64,000 nucleotides of DNA from Clostridium sp. AF15-31 (GCF_003461625.1 NZ_QTXL01000004.1:313-64312), one strand, 5' to 3'. Shown: positions 1 to 11,300, counted from the first letter of the stretch. Numbers and translations: made by a program. The notes: a model not told the origin generated them from the letters alone.

Positions 1-19
1 TCGAGCCCTGTAGGTCCCA
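1..19 (+). tRNA. 3' end of a tRNA (probably Val), cut by the window edge
   Basis: These 19 bases are identical to the T-arm and acceptor 3' end of the complete tRNA-Val at 225-297 (its positions 279-297). A tRNA with the same or a very similar acceptor therefore ends here. The anticodon is outside the window, so the Val identity is inferred from the match. It is the first visible member of the tRNA cluster. Confidence 0.75.
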
Positions 20-31
20 TTTATAACATGA

Positions 32-105
32 GGACGTTTAGCTCAGTTGGTTAGAGCAATCGGCTCATAACCGATCGGTCCTGGGTTCGAGTCCCCGAAC
101 GTCCA
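32..105 (+). tRNA. tRNA with CAT anticodon (Met or lysidine-modified Ile2)
   Basis: It folds as a cloverleaf. The acceptor GGACGTT (32-38) pairs with AACGTCC (98-104), the discriminator is A105 and no CCA is encoded. The anticodon loop CTCATAA (64-70) gives CAT at 66-68. The D-arm and anticodon stem resemble the Firmicute tRNA-Ile2 whose CAT is modified to lysidine-AT, so elongator Met and Ile2 cannot be separated by eye. The acceptor starts with a full G-C pair, which argues against initiator tRNA. Confidence 0.9.
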
Positions 106-125
106 CTACGTTTTAAAATTAATAT

Positions 126-199
126 GGCCTGGTGGCTCAGCTGGTTAGAGCGCCGCCCTGTCACGGCGGAGGTCGTGGGTTCGAACCCCATCCGGGTCG
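126..199 (+). tRNA. tRNA-Asp (GTC)
   Basis: The acceptor 126-132 pairs with 192-198 including two G-U pairs, and the discriminator is G199. The anticodon stem CCGCC/GGCGG closes a seven-base loop with GTC at 160-162, which reads Asp codons. There is no encoded CCA. It lies 20 bp after the CAT tRNA and is probably processed from the same transcript. Confidence 0.95.
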
Positions 200-224
200 C
201 TTGCGAAAGCGCAAAATTATATAT

Positions 225-297
225 GGGATCTTAGCTCAGCTGGGAGAGCATCTGCCTTACAAGCAGAGGGTCACAGGTTCGAGCCCTGTAGGTCCCA
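225..297 (+). tRNA. tRNA-Val (TAC)
   Basis: The acceptor GGGATCT (225-231) pairs with AGGTCCC (290-296), with discriminator A297. The anticodon loop 256-262 has TAC at 258-260, for Val. The last 19 bases are repeated exactly at the left window edge, suggesting a duplicated Val tRNA in the cluster. Confidence 0.95.
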
Positions 298-312
298 TTG
301 TCCAAAGGACAT

Positions 313-398
313 GCCGGCGTGGCGGAACTGGCAGACGCACAGGACTTAAAATCCTGCGGGACTAACCTCCCGTACCGGTTCGATTCCGGTCGCCGGCA
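313..398 (+). tRNA. tRNA-Leu (TAA)
   Basis: A class II tRNA of 86 nt with a long variable arm. The acceptor GCCGGCG (313-319) pairs with CGCCGGC (391-397). The anticodon stem CAGGA/TCCTG closes a loop with TAA at 347-349. It is the last tRNA of the cluster and is followed eight bases later by a terminator. Confidence 0.95.
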
Positions 399-405
399 TT
401 ATTCA

Positions 406-440
406 AAAAGCTTGAAACTGAAAGGTTTTAGGCTTTTTTT
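406..440 (+). terminator. Rho-independent terminator of the tRNA cluster
   Basis: A 13-bp stem (406-418 with 425-437, two G-U pairs) and a six-base loop run into a continuous T-tract up to 440. It sits directly after tRNA-Leu and ends the tRNA transcript. Confidence 0.85.
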
Positions 441-470
441 CGTTTGTCTAAAAATGGACAAAAATTCTAG

Positions 471-611
471 ATGGACACAGTGGAAGAATCCAACGATCAC
501 ATTTACATTGGAGGAAGAAAGATTGTAAAGAAGGTTACAGGCACTGTAAAACTGGGCAATAAAAAATATAAGGTTGTAAAGGGTGTTGTAAAAGCAACCA
601 TCAAAAAATAA
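471..611 (+). CDS. Possible 46-residue remnant of a surface-protein C-terminus
   Basis: A short open frame begins at ATG 471, directly after an in-frame TAG, and encodes 46 residues that become lysine- and valine-rich and end in KATIKK. The basic ending resembles the ends of the secreted proteins at 702-2777 (SVKIKK) and 22910-25525 (VTIIKK). It may be the decayed 3' end of a BspA-like gene. No convincing ribosome binding site is visible and there is no recognisable domain. From 612 to 690 I see only AT-rich sequence. Confidence 0.25.
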   Translation: MDTVEESNDHIYIGGRKIVKKVTGTVKLGNKKYKVVKGVVKATIKK

Positions 612-701
612 AAGTATTTCATAAGGGTAAATCGAAATAAACTATCTTTCTGTGGAATGGCATGATAAAATAGAAACAGTATTTTTTAGGGAGGTTATGC
701 T

Positions 702-2777
702 ATGAAGCAGACAAGAAGTAAACAATTATGGCTGATGCTTGCTGCAGCAATGTGTATTTGTATACTGGCACTGATGGGTGCGGGCTCTTTATCAAAAGCT
801 GATAATGCAGGACAGATGTATACATATAGTGCAGCAGCATCATTTGTATGTGATGCAAATGGTACGATCACCGCATACAAAGGAAACAAGAATGCGGAAC
901 AGATCATTGTACCGGCAACGATCAACGGTAGGACAGTAACAGGAATTGGCAATAATGTATTTAAGGGATGTGAAAGAGTTACTCTGATTGTAATTCCGGA
1001 CACAGTTGTAACAATCGGCGATAAGGCATTTGAAAATTGTCAGAGCCTTAATACGTTGTATAGCTACAAGAAAACAACGAATGTAACGGCGAATAAGACG
1101 GCAACAGCAACGGATGCGGCTGGCACTACAGGTACTGCAACGGAAAAAGGTGTAGTAGTATCGTATACAGATATGGGCGCTATATCGATTCCGTCCGGAC
1201 TGACGAAGCTTGGAACAGGAGCATTTGCAGGCTGCAGATCAATCGGCAGATTTGCAGTGCCGGAGTCAAGTGCATATTTTACAACCTATACATGGAATCC
1301 TGCAGATCCAAATCGTGCACAGATCAAGGGAAAAACGCAGGGGGAATTATTGATTAGCAAGGATGGTAAGATTCTGTATCGTATGGCATCCTTTAACTAT
1401 AATGGCAAAGGACCATATACGTTTTCACCAAAGCTGACAGTGATCAATCCATATGCATGTGAGCAGAGCGGAATTACATGGGAGATCCGCATTCCGGATT
1501 CTGTGAAGACGATCGGTGATTATGCATTTTATAAATGCAACAATCTTGGAACCGTTTCCTTTGGAGATAAATCCAAGCTGGAAAAGATAGGAGCTTATGC
1601 GTTTGCATATAATAACAATATTCAGATCATGCTTCCGGCAAGTGTAACATCTATCGGCACATATTCATTTGCATATTGTCCGAATATCATATTTGATATG
1701 TCAAAAACAAAGATTGAGGTAATACCGGATTATACATTTTATAATTGCCCAAACCTGAAGGATTTCAGAAAACCGGAAGAGAATGGTGGTTATGTAGGAA
1801 TTGTTGTGCCAAAAACACTGAAGAAGATAGGAGCTTATGCATTCTATGGCTGTTCAAATGTAAATCAGGTGGTATTTAAGGGAACTACTCTGAAGTCCAT
1901 CGGAACGGGAGCATTTCAGACCTGTGGCAATCTGCACGATATTGATATTCCGGAAGGAGTAACAAAGATTGCCAATGGAACATTTGACGGATGCCATAAT
2001 CTGAATACGATAAAACTTCCAAACAGTCTGAAGAATATTGGAGATAATGCATTTAAGAACTGTACCAATATCAAGAAGATGGTAATTCCCAAGAACGTAT
2101 CCCATATTTCAAACAACAGTTTTGCAGGAGCAAAGCAGGATGGTATTGATACTTCAAAGAATCAGTATTCCCAGAAATTTATCAAGGCAGAAAAGCCTGC
2201 GGCAGTTGGAACAAAGTTCAAAGTTGGAAAATTGCGTTATAAGATTACAAAATCAGATGCCAAGAAGGGTACTGTGACGCTGTATGGAGCAAAGAAATCC
2301 GTAACAAAGGCAACAATACCTGCAACAGTTATGTATCAGGGCTATAAGTTCAAGGTTACTTCTATTGGCAACAATGCATTTAAGGGCTGTAAGAAGCTGA
2401 AAACAGTAAAACTTGGAAAGAATGTGAAGTCAGTTGGAAAGAGTGCATTCTATGGCTGCAAGAAGCTGAACAGTGTTTCACTGGATGCGAAGCTGACAAA
2501 GATTGGAGATAAAGCATTTGCCAAGTGTACAGCGATCAAGAAACTCACAATACCAAAACAGGTAAGTCGGATCGGGAGCAAAGCATTCTATGGCTGTAAG
2601 AAACTGAAGACGATCACTGTGAAAAGCAGTAAGTTGAAAAAGAAAACAGTTGGAAAGTCTGCATTTACACAGATCAATAAAAAGGCAACGATCAAAGTGC
2701 CAAAGAAGAAAGTAAAGGCTTACAAGACTATCTTTAAGAGCGCTGGAGCAGCAAAAAGCGTAAAGATCAAAAAATAA
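702..2777 (+). CDS. BspA-like leucine-rich repeat surface protein
   Basis: A 691-residue secreted protein. The start is supported by GGGAGG about nine bases upstream. Residues 1-33 are a signal peptide (basic n-region, hydrophobic stretch, Ala-rich cleavage region). The rest is mostly LRR_5 (BspA-type) repeats with the recurring pattern IG-x-x-AF-x-x-C followed by L-x-x-I-x-IP; examples are IGDYAFYKC, IGAYAFYGC and IGSKAFYGC. From about residue 495 the repeats become lysine-rich, ending in KKK and SVKIKK. No LPXTG motif, choline-binding or S-layer module is visible, so the basic C-terminal module may hold the protein on the wall by charge; that is inference. Known BspA proteins act in adhesion. 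The same C-terminal module reappears at the end of the giant protein at 5348-13627. Probably monocistronic. Confidence 0.85.
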   Translation: MKQTRSKQLWLMLAAAMCICILALMGAGSLSKADNAGQMYTYSAAASFVCDANGTITAYKGNKNAEQIIVPATINGRTVTGIGNNVFKGCERVTLIVIPDTVVTIGDKAFENCQSLNTLYSYKKTTNVTANKTATATDAAGTTGTATEKGVVVSYTDMGAISIPSGLTKLGTGAFAGCRSIGRFAVPESSAYFTTYTWNPADPNRAQIKGKTQGELLISKDGKILYRMASFNYNGKGPYTFSPKLTVINPYACEQSGITWEIRIPDSVKTIGDYAFYKCNNLGTVSFGDKSKLEKIGAYAFAYNNNIQIMLPASVTSIGTYSFAYCPNIIFDMSKTKIEVIPDYTFYNCPNLKDFRKPEENGGYVGIVVPKTLKKIGAYAFYGCSNVNQVVFKGTTLKSIGTGAFQTCGNLHDIDIPEGVTKIANGTFDGCHNLNTIKLPNSLKNIGDNAFKNCTNIKKMVIPKNVSHISNNSFAGAKQDGIDTSKNQYSQKFIKAEKPAAVGTKFKVGKLRYKITKSDAKKGTVTLYGAKKSVTKATIPATVMYQGYKFKVTSIGNNAFKGCKKLKTVKLGKNVKSVGKSAFYGCKKLNSVSLDAKLTKIGDKAFAKCTAIKKLTIPKQVSRIGSKAFYGCKKLKTITVKSSKLKKKTVGKSAFTQINKKATIKVPKKKVKAYKTIFKSAGAAKSVKIKK

Positions 2778-2837
2778 GTTCTCTTTCCTGGATGACAGAT
2801 GAAAGCTATATGAATACATTATGTCAGTATAACAAAA

Positions 2838-2864
2838 GCCCCGCAGCAGGTATTGCTACGGGGC
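2838..2864 (-). terminator. Hairpin, terminator-like on the minus strand
   Basis: GCCCCG-x-AGCA pairs with TGCT-x-CGGGGC around a five-base loop. On the minus strand it is followed by TTTTGTT, giving an intrinsic-terminator look. No minus-strand gene lies to its right nearby, so it may instead be a 3'-end structure of the surface-protein mRNA. Confidence 0.4.
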
Positions 2865-2907
2865 GAAGGAAGGGAATCTATGAAAAATGAAAGTAAGCAA
2901 TAATTAT

Positions 2908-2943
2908 AAAGTGTGTATCTGATATTCAGATATGCACTTTTTT
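2908..2943 (+). terminator. Rho-independent terminator
   Basis: A 15-bp stem with two G-U pairs (2908-2922 with 2926-2940), a TAT loop and a continuing T-run. It ends transcription from the surface-protein gene. Confidence 0.85.
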
Positions 2944-2949
2944 AGATCT

Positions 2950-3014
2950 GAGGACATTCAGTCGGAAACGCTCGCTCTGACCGCATTTCCGGTGATGCCC
3001 TCTTGGTTTTGTTT
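2950..3014 (+). repeat. Imperfect palindrome with T-rich tail
   Basis: GAGG, CAT and CGGAAA on the left pair with TTTCCG, ATG and CCTC on the right, forming a 53-nt interrupted hairpin (2950-3002) followed by a T-rich tract. It could be a second terminator or a small relative of the long hairpin elements elsewhere in this window. From 3015 to 3215 I see AT-rich sequence without a clear promoter. Confidence 0.4.
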
Positions 3015-3229
3015 TCCTTTGATGGTATTTATATTACTGGATAAATGTGTTTATTCTATGTTCAGGATGTCAATGAATTGTGAAAAGAAAACATAAAAAA
3101 TGCATGTTTTAATGATGCTAACGTGTAGTATAAAGTGATTTACAGGTCGCGTTCATTCGTGGTATGATAAAGAAGCCTGCAGGGAGCAGGAGAAACAAAA
3201 GGTTATGGAAAACGCAGGAGGAAAAGAAA

Positions 3230-3544
3230 ATGGTAGTAGTAAATACAGAGAATATACCAGGAAGAGAGTATCAGGTACTCTCATTAGTAACAGGCTGTTG
3301 TGTTATGTGTAAGAATATCGGAAAAGATATCGGAGCATCCTTCCGTAATATGGTAGGAGGAGAAATGCAGGCATATACACAGATGATGGCAGAAGCAAAG
3401 GATAAAGCAATTTCATATATGATCAACCAGGCTATGAGCATGGGCGCAGATGCGATCGTAAATGTCAGATTTGCTTCAACAACAATTGTTGCCGGTGGTG
3501 CGGAGATCCTTGTTTCCGGAACGGCAGTGAAGTTTACAGCATAA
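3230..3544 (+). CDS. YbjQ/UPF0145 family protein
   Basis: A 104-residue protein of the YbjQ (UPF0145, DUF74) family, a small oligomeric fold often described as a putative heavy-metal-binding domain; its cellular role is not established. I chose ATG 3230 because AGGAGG lies eight bases upstream and family members begin just before the first strand; a longer frame from 3164 has no such signal. Family marks include the centre (MGADAIVNVRF) and the closing GTAVKF segment. A Cys pair (GCCVMCKN) is visible near residue 25. It is followed 39 bp later by a membrane protein, probably in one transcript. Confidence 0.8.
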   Translation: MVVVNTENIPGREYQVLSLVTGCCVMCKNIGKDIGASFRNMVGGEMQAYTQMMAEAKDKAISYMINQAMSMGADAIVNVRFASTTIVAGGAEILVSGTAVKFTA

Positions 3545-3583
3545 CAGATTGATTCACATACAGTGGTAGAAATGGAGGAGTAT

Positions 3584-4051
3584 ATGAAGAAGCCAAAACA
3601 TGAGCTGATGACATTTGTTGCCGGGATCGTGATGCTGGTGGCAGGGTTATTTATCTTATCACAGAAAGTAATCGTATCGTCCAGTTTCTTTTCTTCATTT
3701 GGAGGAATGTCCATTTGGGGAGCAAGAATCAGTTCAGGAATGGTAGTGATTCCATTGATCATCGGAATTGTCTGGATGTTTATGACAGATTCCTTTGCAT
3801 CAAAGGTTTTTTCGGCACTTGCAGGACTGTTGATCGTCATCATGGTCATTCTGACAACGAATATACATTTGACGACCATGACTTTATTTGACTGGCTGGT
3901 TATTCTGGTGCTGATCTTTGGAGGGCTTGGATTTATCGGAAGGATTCTTTTGGCAGACAGAAAAAATGAAGAGGTCGATCCGAGAGAAGAAATGTACAGA
4001 GAAATGTATGGGGAACAGACTGATAAAAAGTCAAAGAGAAGAAAAAAATAA
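3584..4051 (+). CDS. Small membrane protein of unknown function
   Basis: A 155-residue protein with about four hydrophobic membrane segments (near residues 9-30, 47-68, 73-92 and 99-120) and a charged cytoplasmic tail rich in Glu, Arg and Lys. ATG 3584 is preceded by GGAGG with a five-base spacer; a start at 3563 would put that site inside the gene. I do not recognise a family. It sits between ybjQ and yugP on the same strand with short gaps (39 and 73 bp), suggesting co-expression. Confidence 0.75.
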   Translation: MKKPKHELMTFVAGIVMLVAGLFILSQKVIVSSSFFSSFGGMSIWGARISSGMVVIPLIIGIVWMFMTDSFASKVFSALAGLLIVIMVILTTNIHLTTMTLFDWLVILVLIFGGLGFIGRILLADRKNEEVDPREEMYREMYGEQTDKKSKRRKK

Positions 4052-4124
4052 TCCTTTGGTGTATTCCGTTTGAAATGGGAGAATTTAAAGGGAAAGACTA
4101 TTACAAATATTATATAAGAAAGAG

Positions 4125-4823
4125 ATGAGTGATATGCCTTATTTTTATTTTGATCCAACGTATATATTAGTTCTGATCGGAGTTGTTCTGTCACTGATCG
4201 CATCTGCTCAGGTGAAATCAGCATATAAGAAGTATGAGAAGGTATCGACCAGATCAGGATTTACTGCAGAACAGGTAGCAGCGATGATTCTCAGAAATGC
4301 CGGAATCACAGATGTAACGATCCGCCCGATTGCCGGAGAATTAACGGATAACTATAATCCAAAGGATCATACCTTGAATCTGTCACAGAATGTATATGGT
4401 TCCAGATCGATAGCGGCAATTGGTGTAGCAGCACATGAGTGTGGTCATGCGATCCAGCATGCGGAAGGATATGCGCCGCTTGGTTTTCGTTCAGCGATCG
4501 TGCCGGTTGTAAGCATTGGTTCTACATTATCATGGCCATTGATCCTGATCGGTTTACTGATCCCAAGACTGGATGTATGTATCACACTGGGAATTCTGTT
4601 ATTTTCACTGGTCGTTGTATTCCAGTTTGTAACCCTGCCGGTTGAGTTTAATGCATCAGGCAGAGCAATTGCTATTTTAAGAAATGGCGGATTTATGACA
4701 GAAGAAGAACTTGGTGGGGCCAAGAGAGTGTTAACTGCTGCAGCTCTTACTTATGTAGCCGCAATGGTAACTGCAATCCTTCAGCTTGTTCGTCTGCTGT
4801 TACTTACAAACAGAAGAAGATGA
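4125..4823 (+). CDS. yugP: YugP-type membrane zinc metallopeptidase
   Basis: A 232-residue protein of the Zn_peptidase_2 (YugP) family, membrane-anchored neutral zinc metallopeptidases of unknown substrate. An N-terminal membrane segment (about residues 8-28) is followed by a soluble part with the zinc-binding HECGH motif at residues 104-108, then three hydrophobic segments between about 125 and 228. The typical opening FYFDPTYILV is present. ATG 4134 (residue 4) is an equally good start by family comparison; neither has a strong ribosome binding site. It ends the ybjQ-membrane protein-yugP run and is followed by a terminator. Confidence 0.85.
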   Translation: MSDMPYFYFDPTYILVLIGVVLSLIASAQVKSAYKKYEKVSTRSGFTAEQVAAMILRNAGITDVTIRPIAGELTDNYNPKDHTLNLSQNVYGSRSIAAIGVAAHECGHAIQHAEGYAPLGFRSAIVPVVSIGSTLSWPLILIGLLIPRLDVCITLGILLFSLVVVFQFVTLPVEFNASGRAIAILRNGGFMTEEELGGAKRVLTAAALTYVAAMVTAILQLVRLLLLTNRRR

Positions 4824-4890
4824 TAAAAAAGTAAATATCTAATATTTCGGAGTGCACATTTATGGGCATGCCGGGATATGATATGAATGT

Positions 4891-4957
4891 AACCGGAAGG
4901 TGAAAAATTGTGGTATTAAATGATACCGGTTTTCAGCTTTCCGGTTATTTTTTTGTT
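4891..4957 (+). terminator. Terminator after yugP
   Basis: AACCGGAA (4891-4898) pairs with TTCCGGTT (4939-4946), with further pairing inside (GGTATT/GATACC region), followed by ATTTTTTT. A long, strong hairpin ends the operon. The stretch 4958-5080 has no gene. Confidence 0.8.
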
Positions 4958-5081
4958 TTATGACAGGATGAATATGGAGAAATGGATGCACATATATGAG
5001 AATCATTTTCGGGTTGCGGAAGCGTATAGTACAAAATATACAAATAATTTGTTAAAATTGGTGAAATTAGCTAAAAATATG

Positions 5082-5109
5082 TTGCAAAATTGTGAATAGT
5101 ATTTATAAA
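5082..5109 (+). promoter_or_regulatory. Possible promoter of the giant surface-protein gene
   Basis: TTGCAA (5082-5087) and TATAAA (5104-5109) are separated by 16 bp in the AT-rich region upstream of 5348. The surroundings are so AT-rich that a chance match is quite possible. It would give a leader of about 230 nt containing the hairpin at 5241-5277. Confidence 0.3.
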
Positions 5110-5240
5110 ACTAATGTGCTACAATATACATGGTGTGATAAATTTGGATAGTTTCTCACAAAAATAATACGGATTTGTGCAATAATTTAGAAGATTACAC
5201 AAAAATATGCCCAAGGTATCACAACCGGAAACATAATGAC

Positions 5241-5277
5241 ATTGCCAGTTATCCCAAGGGGTTGGATAACTGGCAAT
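5241..5277 (+). promoter_or_regulatory. Perfect 14-bp inverted repeat in the leader of the giant gene
   Basis: ATTGCCAGTTATCC (5241-5254) is perfectly complementary to 5264-5277 around a nine-base spacer. It lies 70 bp upstream of the start at 5348 and has no T-tract, so it is not a standard terminator. It may be an operator or a leader RNA structure controlling the gene. Confidence 0.55.
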
Positions 5278-5347
5278 TTATAGTATATCAAAGTATACAT
5301 AGGAATTGGCGGGATGCAGTTCCGGACAGCGATGAATGGAGGACAGA

Positions 5348-8300
5348 ATGAGAAAACGAAACATGAGAGGATATGTAGCGGCACTGGCGTTGACGGCAGG
5401 ACTCTGTATGACGCAGGGGCTTTCTGTACAGGCAGCGACAGATGTGCAGGGCGACAGCGGATCGGATCAGGAATATGAGGCGGCAGATCCGTCAAAGGGA
5501 GTCACCTATGTAAAAAATGATGCAGGAAGTACAATGGGAATTGATCTGAATGGTAATTCTGTTATTATTCGCAAATCTGACAAATCAACATCACAGAGTA
5601 CATATATCAATATTTATAATGATAAAAACAGGAATGGAGAGCTGGATGAAGGTGAATCAGCATTTGAACTGGATGGAAGTGCTGATATTCTGTATCCTGG
5701 GATGCCTGTTTACGGATTATATGAACAGAAGTCAGATCGGCCACTTGCGATCACATTAGATGGTGTAGAGCTGGGATCGGTGTATGGCGTATACGGAGGC
5801 TGTATTGAGACAGGATCTGACAGTGCCGCATTAATTGTGCGGGCTTTGAATAAGGCTGATCTGAAAGTATTAACCGCAGCAGAGAAATCAGAGGTAAAAG
5901 GAGATGTGGAACTCCAATTTGTAGACACATCGGTAAGCAGTGGGCCGTTATATATAGGAAAAACTGCTCAGATCAGTGGGAATGTGTCCTTATCCCTGAA
6001 TGGCGGATCTTATTATATGCTCAATGCACTTGCATCAGGAAGTACTGTGCAGAAGAATGTGGATGTGAAATTACGGAATGTTAGTTTTACGGGGACTGAT
6101 ACATCCGGAATTGTGCTTTCCGGCAGTACAGTAAATGGTGATGTGAATTTTGATGCTGATGGGATCGATGTAAGCAGTCAAAGTGAATTTCATGTATTAA
6201 ATTCAGGCAGTGTAAATGATCTGACTGCATCATTAAAGAATTATACAGGAAAAGGATGGACATTTTATGGCACGAACAACAGTGCTGTAAAGGGAAATCT
6301 GGATGTAAAGATCCTGGGCGGAAGCGGAACCTTTGCAAATATATATGGTACCTATTCGTCAGGTATTTATGGACATGCATCTATACAGATTGAGGGTTGT
6401 ATCTGTTCCGGGGCGATCATGGGAAGTAGTTCCGAATGTTCATTTATCAGTCGGGGAAGCGAAAATGATGGGTATACCGTTGATGTTGCAATAAAGAATT
6501 GTAAAGTAAACGGTATCGTGTATGGCCTGAGTGGTGTAAAGCAGATCTATTCTTTGAAACTTACCATGCAGGATATTGATGGCGGAAGTGCAAGTATATA
6601 TGGTTATCAATCCGGTTCCGCGAATGTGACCGGTCCGGCTGACATCAGTCTGGATAATTGTAAGGGATACAGTATCTATGGTTATTCAGGATATACTTCT
6701 GAAAATTATAAGACCGTTGCAGCACAGAAGATCTCAGTGACCAATTGTACAGCAAACTGGTCAATCTATATGGTATATAATGGTTATTTCGGTGATGACT
6801 GTATTATTAACAGTTCGAAAAATATCTGGTCTGCATATACGGGCTTCTATTATGCGAAAGCGGATAAAAATGTAATATTTACCTCTGAACATGAAAATGA
6901 CAGCACGATCCTGGATGAGAATGGTCAGCCGGTGATCGATTCGAATTCATCAGCGGGTTCGAGTACATATTATATGTTGCAGGGAGCAACAATAAATGGA
7001 GATTTTACAGCAGATGTAACAAGTATTCGTTGTAAGGCAATGCAGCCGTTAAGTTCATCTACGATTTATGGAAACTCTGACTTTACTATAAGAGACAGTG
7101 AAGTATTTGGAAGCTCTAATGATACAGTCCAATTTGCTTCTTATGCGACATCGTCGGACGAACATCATGTAAATGTACAGATTGAAAATACGGACTTCAG
7201 TGCCATGAGTTCACTTCGGTTCAGTAATACTCTGGCAGATAATACAAAACTTACAATGACAGTAAAAGATGATTGTAAACTGCCATCCACATGTTATGTT
7301 ATTCCGAATACAAATGAAACCGGTTCTGCAATCATAACGATCGGAAACGATATCTACTATGGTGGAACGGTTGTATTGAATGAGGATGTTTCTGCTGACA
7401 ATGTATATTTTGGTAATTATGCAAATTATTCAACTGCACTTGCGATCATTCAGGTTTCAGAAAATGTCACAGTAACAGCAAAAGAGCATTTGTATATAAC
7501 ATCGTCTACCAAGCTATTGAATAAGGGAACGATAAAGGCAAATGCAATAAAGAGCCTAACGTCTTCAAATCCAAAGATCTATCTGAATGGCGGACAGATC
7601 GATGCAGAAGAGAATGCAGCGGAGATCTATTATCCAATAAAACTGGCGTACAATAAAAATGCGGGTGCTGTTTCTACCGGATCGGGGGAAACAATCTCAT
7701 TAGATCCCGGTGTGTATTATGGAAAAAATGAACAAAGCATCAGTGTTTATATTTCAACTTCCATCGGATACCAGATGAAATCGGCAATTGTAAAGAAAGA
7801 TTCGGAAACAACGGGTTCTGAACTTGCAGTATCGGGTTATAATTACAGTTTCGATATGCCGGATGAATCGGTAACGATCGTTGTAACATTCGAAGGCCTG
7901 CCGATTACGATAAAAAAAGCGGCAGCAGATCCTTGTGCTGTTATAAATAAAGAGTATACATCCGAGGCTCCATTATACGATCTGACCAGACTTGTGATCA
8001 TCAATGATGCAAAAGAAGGTACAGTACAATATAAAGAAGATACTACATATGATCTTCCGCAGGGACTGAAGATCGAAGATGGAAAGATTATTGGAACACC
8101 TACGGTATTATATGAAAATGGAAAACAGACTGATATTCATGTAACAGGTAAGAACGGAACGGAAGCAGTATTAAAACTGAATGTGATCGTTTCAACCAAA
8201 CAGCAGGTACAGGAAAGTACCAGTGAGAGGCTGACGATTGACGAAGAGAAGAAAGAGATCAATTTAAATGGTACTTCAGCAGTTATTCAGGAGATGAAGC

Positions 8301-11300
8301 TGGCAGATAGTGCTACAGTTACCGGAATCTATGCGGATGATAATCAGGATGGTAAACCAGATGGAAAGAGTGCTATGTACAGTGCAGATCTGTCTGATTA
8401 TGTGATCAAGGGGGTTGACAGACAGAATAGTGACCGATCTGTCAGAATCACCATGTTAAGTGGTTCTGTGGGTACGATATATGGCGCGTATAATTCTCAG
8501 ATGTCATATACAGACAGCGATGCGGTTGTTGTTGATGTTCAGGGAGGTACCGTAAATAATGTATATGGACTGGGATCCGGAGCTTCATTAGATGGATGTG
8601 TAGCTGTTAAAACAGGAAAAAATGCAACAGTTGGAACTGCAGCTATCAAGGATGCGTCATATGCATTCTTCGCAGGCTCTCTACTTGATAAAGCAGGAGC
8701 GATCACATTGGATAAGAAATATGTGGTTAATGAGTTATTGAGTGGAGATTCTCTGGCAGTAAAAGAATTTGCAACGATCATAGCGAATGCACGAGTTGAG
8801 CTTACAGGAACATTCACATTGGAACGTGGAACAGAATGTACGATCAATAAAGGCGTAAAAGCAGATAAGTTTACAACAAATGGCAATTTATCAAAAATCT
8901 GGTTCCATGATAACTGCGAATTTGGATCATTTAAACCAAATTACTGTTGGGTAACGATAGAGGAAGATGCAAAGCTTACTGCTGATGACATCAAGGCACA
9001 GAATACATCCGGCAAGATCATTCATAAGGGCGTTGTATCCGGTAAGACATTCAACAGTACCGCGAAATGGCTGGTGATCGGTTCTTTTGCGGAAGATACA
9101 GATATCAGTGACTGGTCGAAACTGTATTTTAAAGTAACGGCAACATCGAATATGGAAGGTATCACCGGATATTCATCTGCTGAGGATTTTGGATGGAGCG
9201 ACAGCGAAGATGGAAATGGACTTGACTATTATCTGCCGGGTAATACGACTCAGAATATTACTTATGTAGATGTTCCGGGATATACAGCAGTACTTTCGGT
9301 AAATGGCGGAGAGGCTGTTGAGGGAGATGCAAACGGAAGATGCACGTTGACATTTCCACAGGAGAAGTCAGAGATATATGTGGAATATATAGCAAAGCAG
9401 ATTACATGTACAAAACAGTATTCGGATCCGGTCGTTGTAAAAGATGCCGAGTATACAGCAGAAGATCCGGCATATGATCTGAATCAGTTAAAACTTGAGA
9501 ACGATACATCTCTTCGATACGGATCATCGAAAAAGTATAGGATCAAAGCCGGTTCCAAGCTTCCGGACGGACTGATTCTGCAGGATGGAAAGGTAGTTGG
9601 TACACCAGCTGATACAGCAGAAACTACAGAAACGATTTTCCGTATTACAGGAAGAAACGGTTCTGAGGCAGAGTGTAAGGTTGTATTTACAGTAGAAGAA
9701 GCAGGATATAAGGTAACGGATCTGACGAAAGAACTGGATGTAAAAGAGTATAGCGATATTGATCTGAAAGGACATTCTGTTGTGATCATGCCGGATGCGT
9801 CCGACGGCTCCGGTAAAAAAGTATCAATTTATCCGGATGATAATCATGATGGTATAGCCGATAGCGGACGAGCATTAAAAATTGGCGGAAAGACATCTTA
9901 TGATCTGAGCAGCCGGTCAATCTATGGATACAAAGATAATACACCGTATGAGGGTGATATCTCTATTTATATGTATGGTGGATCCATCGGTGGTTTGTTT
10001 GGCGCAGGTACATCAAGTACGGGAACTGCTCAGGCGAAGGTAGACGGTACAGTCAGTCTGTATGTGAAGGACGGAACAATTTCTTATCGGACTGCAGGAG
10101 CATATAATGCAGATGTAAAGAAAGTGGAATTTTATGCAACCGGCGGATCTTTCTATCAGTATGTTTACGGTTTGCAGGAGGCAAGTGCAGATGATCTTAT
10201 ATTCCATTTTACAGATAAGGCTCATATGGCGCAGACGCCATCCAGAGAGACCTATAGCATGTATTTTGCAAAAAGCGGAACCGTAAGAAATAATGCAGAT
10301 ATCAGGATCGGTGCAAGTGGCAGTCAGGTAGCATTTGCAGATTATAAAAACAGTATGATATCAAATAAGAGCAATTCATATGGATTTTATGAAAGTACGA
10401 TCCAGGGAAATGCAACCTTTGATGTTGTTGGTAACTGGAGTCTTGGCAGTAAGAGCAAGAGCTGGTTCTTAAATGATTCGACTGTTAAGGGGGATGTGGA
10501 TATAACACTGGATACCACATCATTTGGAATCAGTAATTCAACCGGTACAGATCTGGGAGGAAGTGTTCTGGTATACAAAGGATCTGTAGGAAATATAACA
10601 ATTACAGATAAGACAGGATGCAGTAACTATGTTGTAGCGGCACAGTGTACCGTTAATAATATAGTTGGAAAACGTACAGTAGCCGGAGCTTCCAGAGGCG
10701 TTGTAACATACCTGTATCAGGATAGTAGCTATACATTAAATGGCGGATTGTATGCTGAGGATTATCAGGATGTATATGTTGGCGGAACTTATACGATCAA
10801 TAAAGATGTAACAACAAGAGATCTGCATGTACTTGATAAGGCGGATATTACGATCGCGGATGGTACTACAGTTACATACACAGGTGATGCAGAGCTAAAT
10901 GGATCGATCACCAACCATGGTTCATTCTACTGCAAAGGAGACAAGTATTCTGATACAACAGTATCCGGAACATTTACCAATACAGGTGATGTGTCATTGT
11001 TAACTGCAACGACATTAACATTGAATACAACAGCCAGATTTATAAATAAGGCGGATGCATCATTATGCTTTGGTAAGCTGAAAAACGGAGGAACCATTAT
11101 CAATGATGGTGTTTTGGATCAGACTGTAAATGCAGCCTCTATAGGAGATGGATATATCCTTACATCTACCAAACCGGATATGTATAGAACATATTCAAAT
11201 ATTTACTATAAAGCGGAACTGGAATATCCGGAATTCTGTTTTGAAGAGGGTACGGATGCACCTGTTACATTAGCTGCATCCACGGAATCGAATATGAAGA

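Noticed and set aside
132..528. Two short open frames over the tRNA genes
   Set aside because: They read straight through folded tRNAs and have no ribosome binding site.
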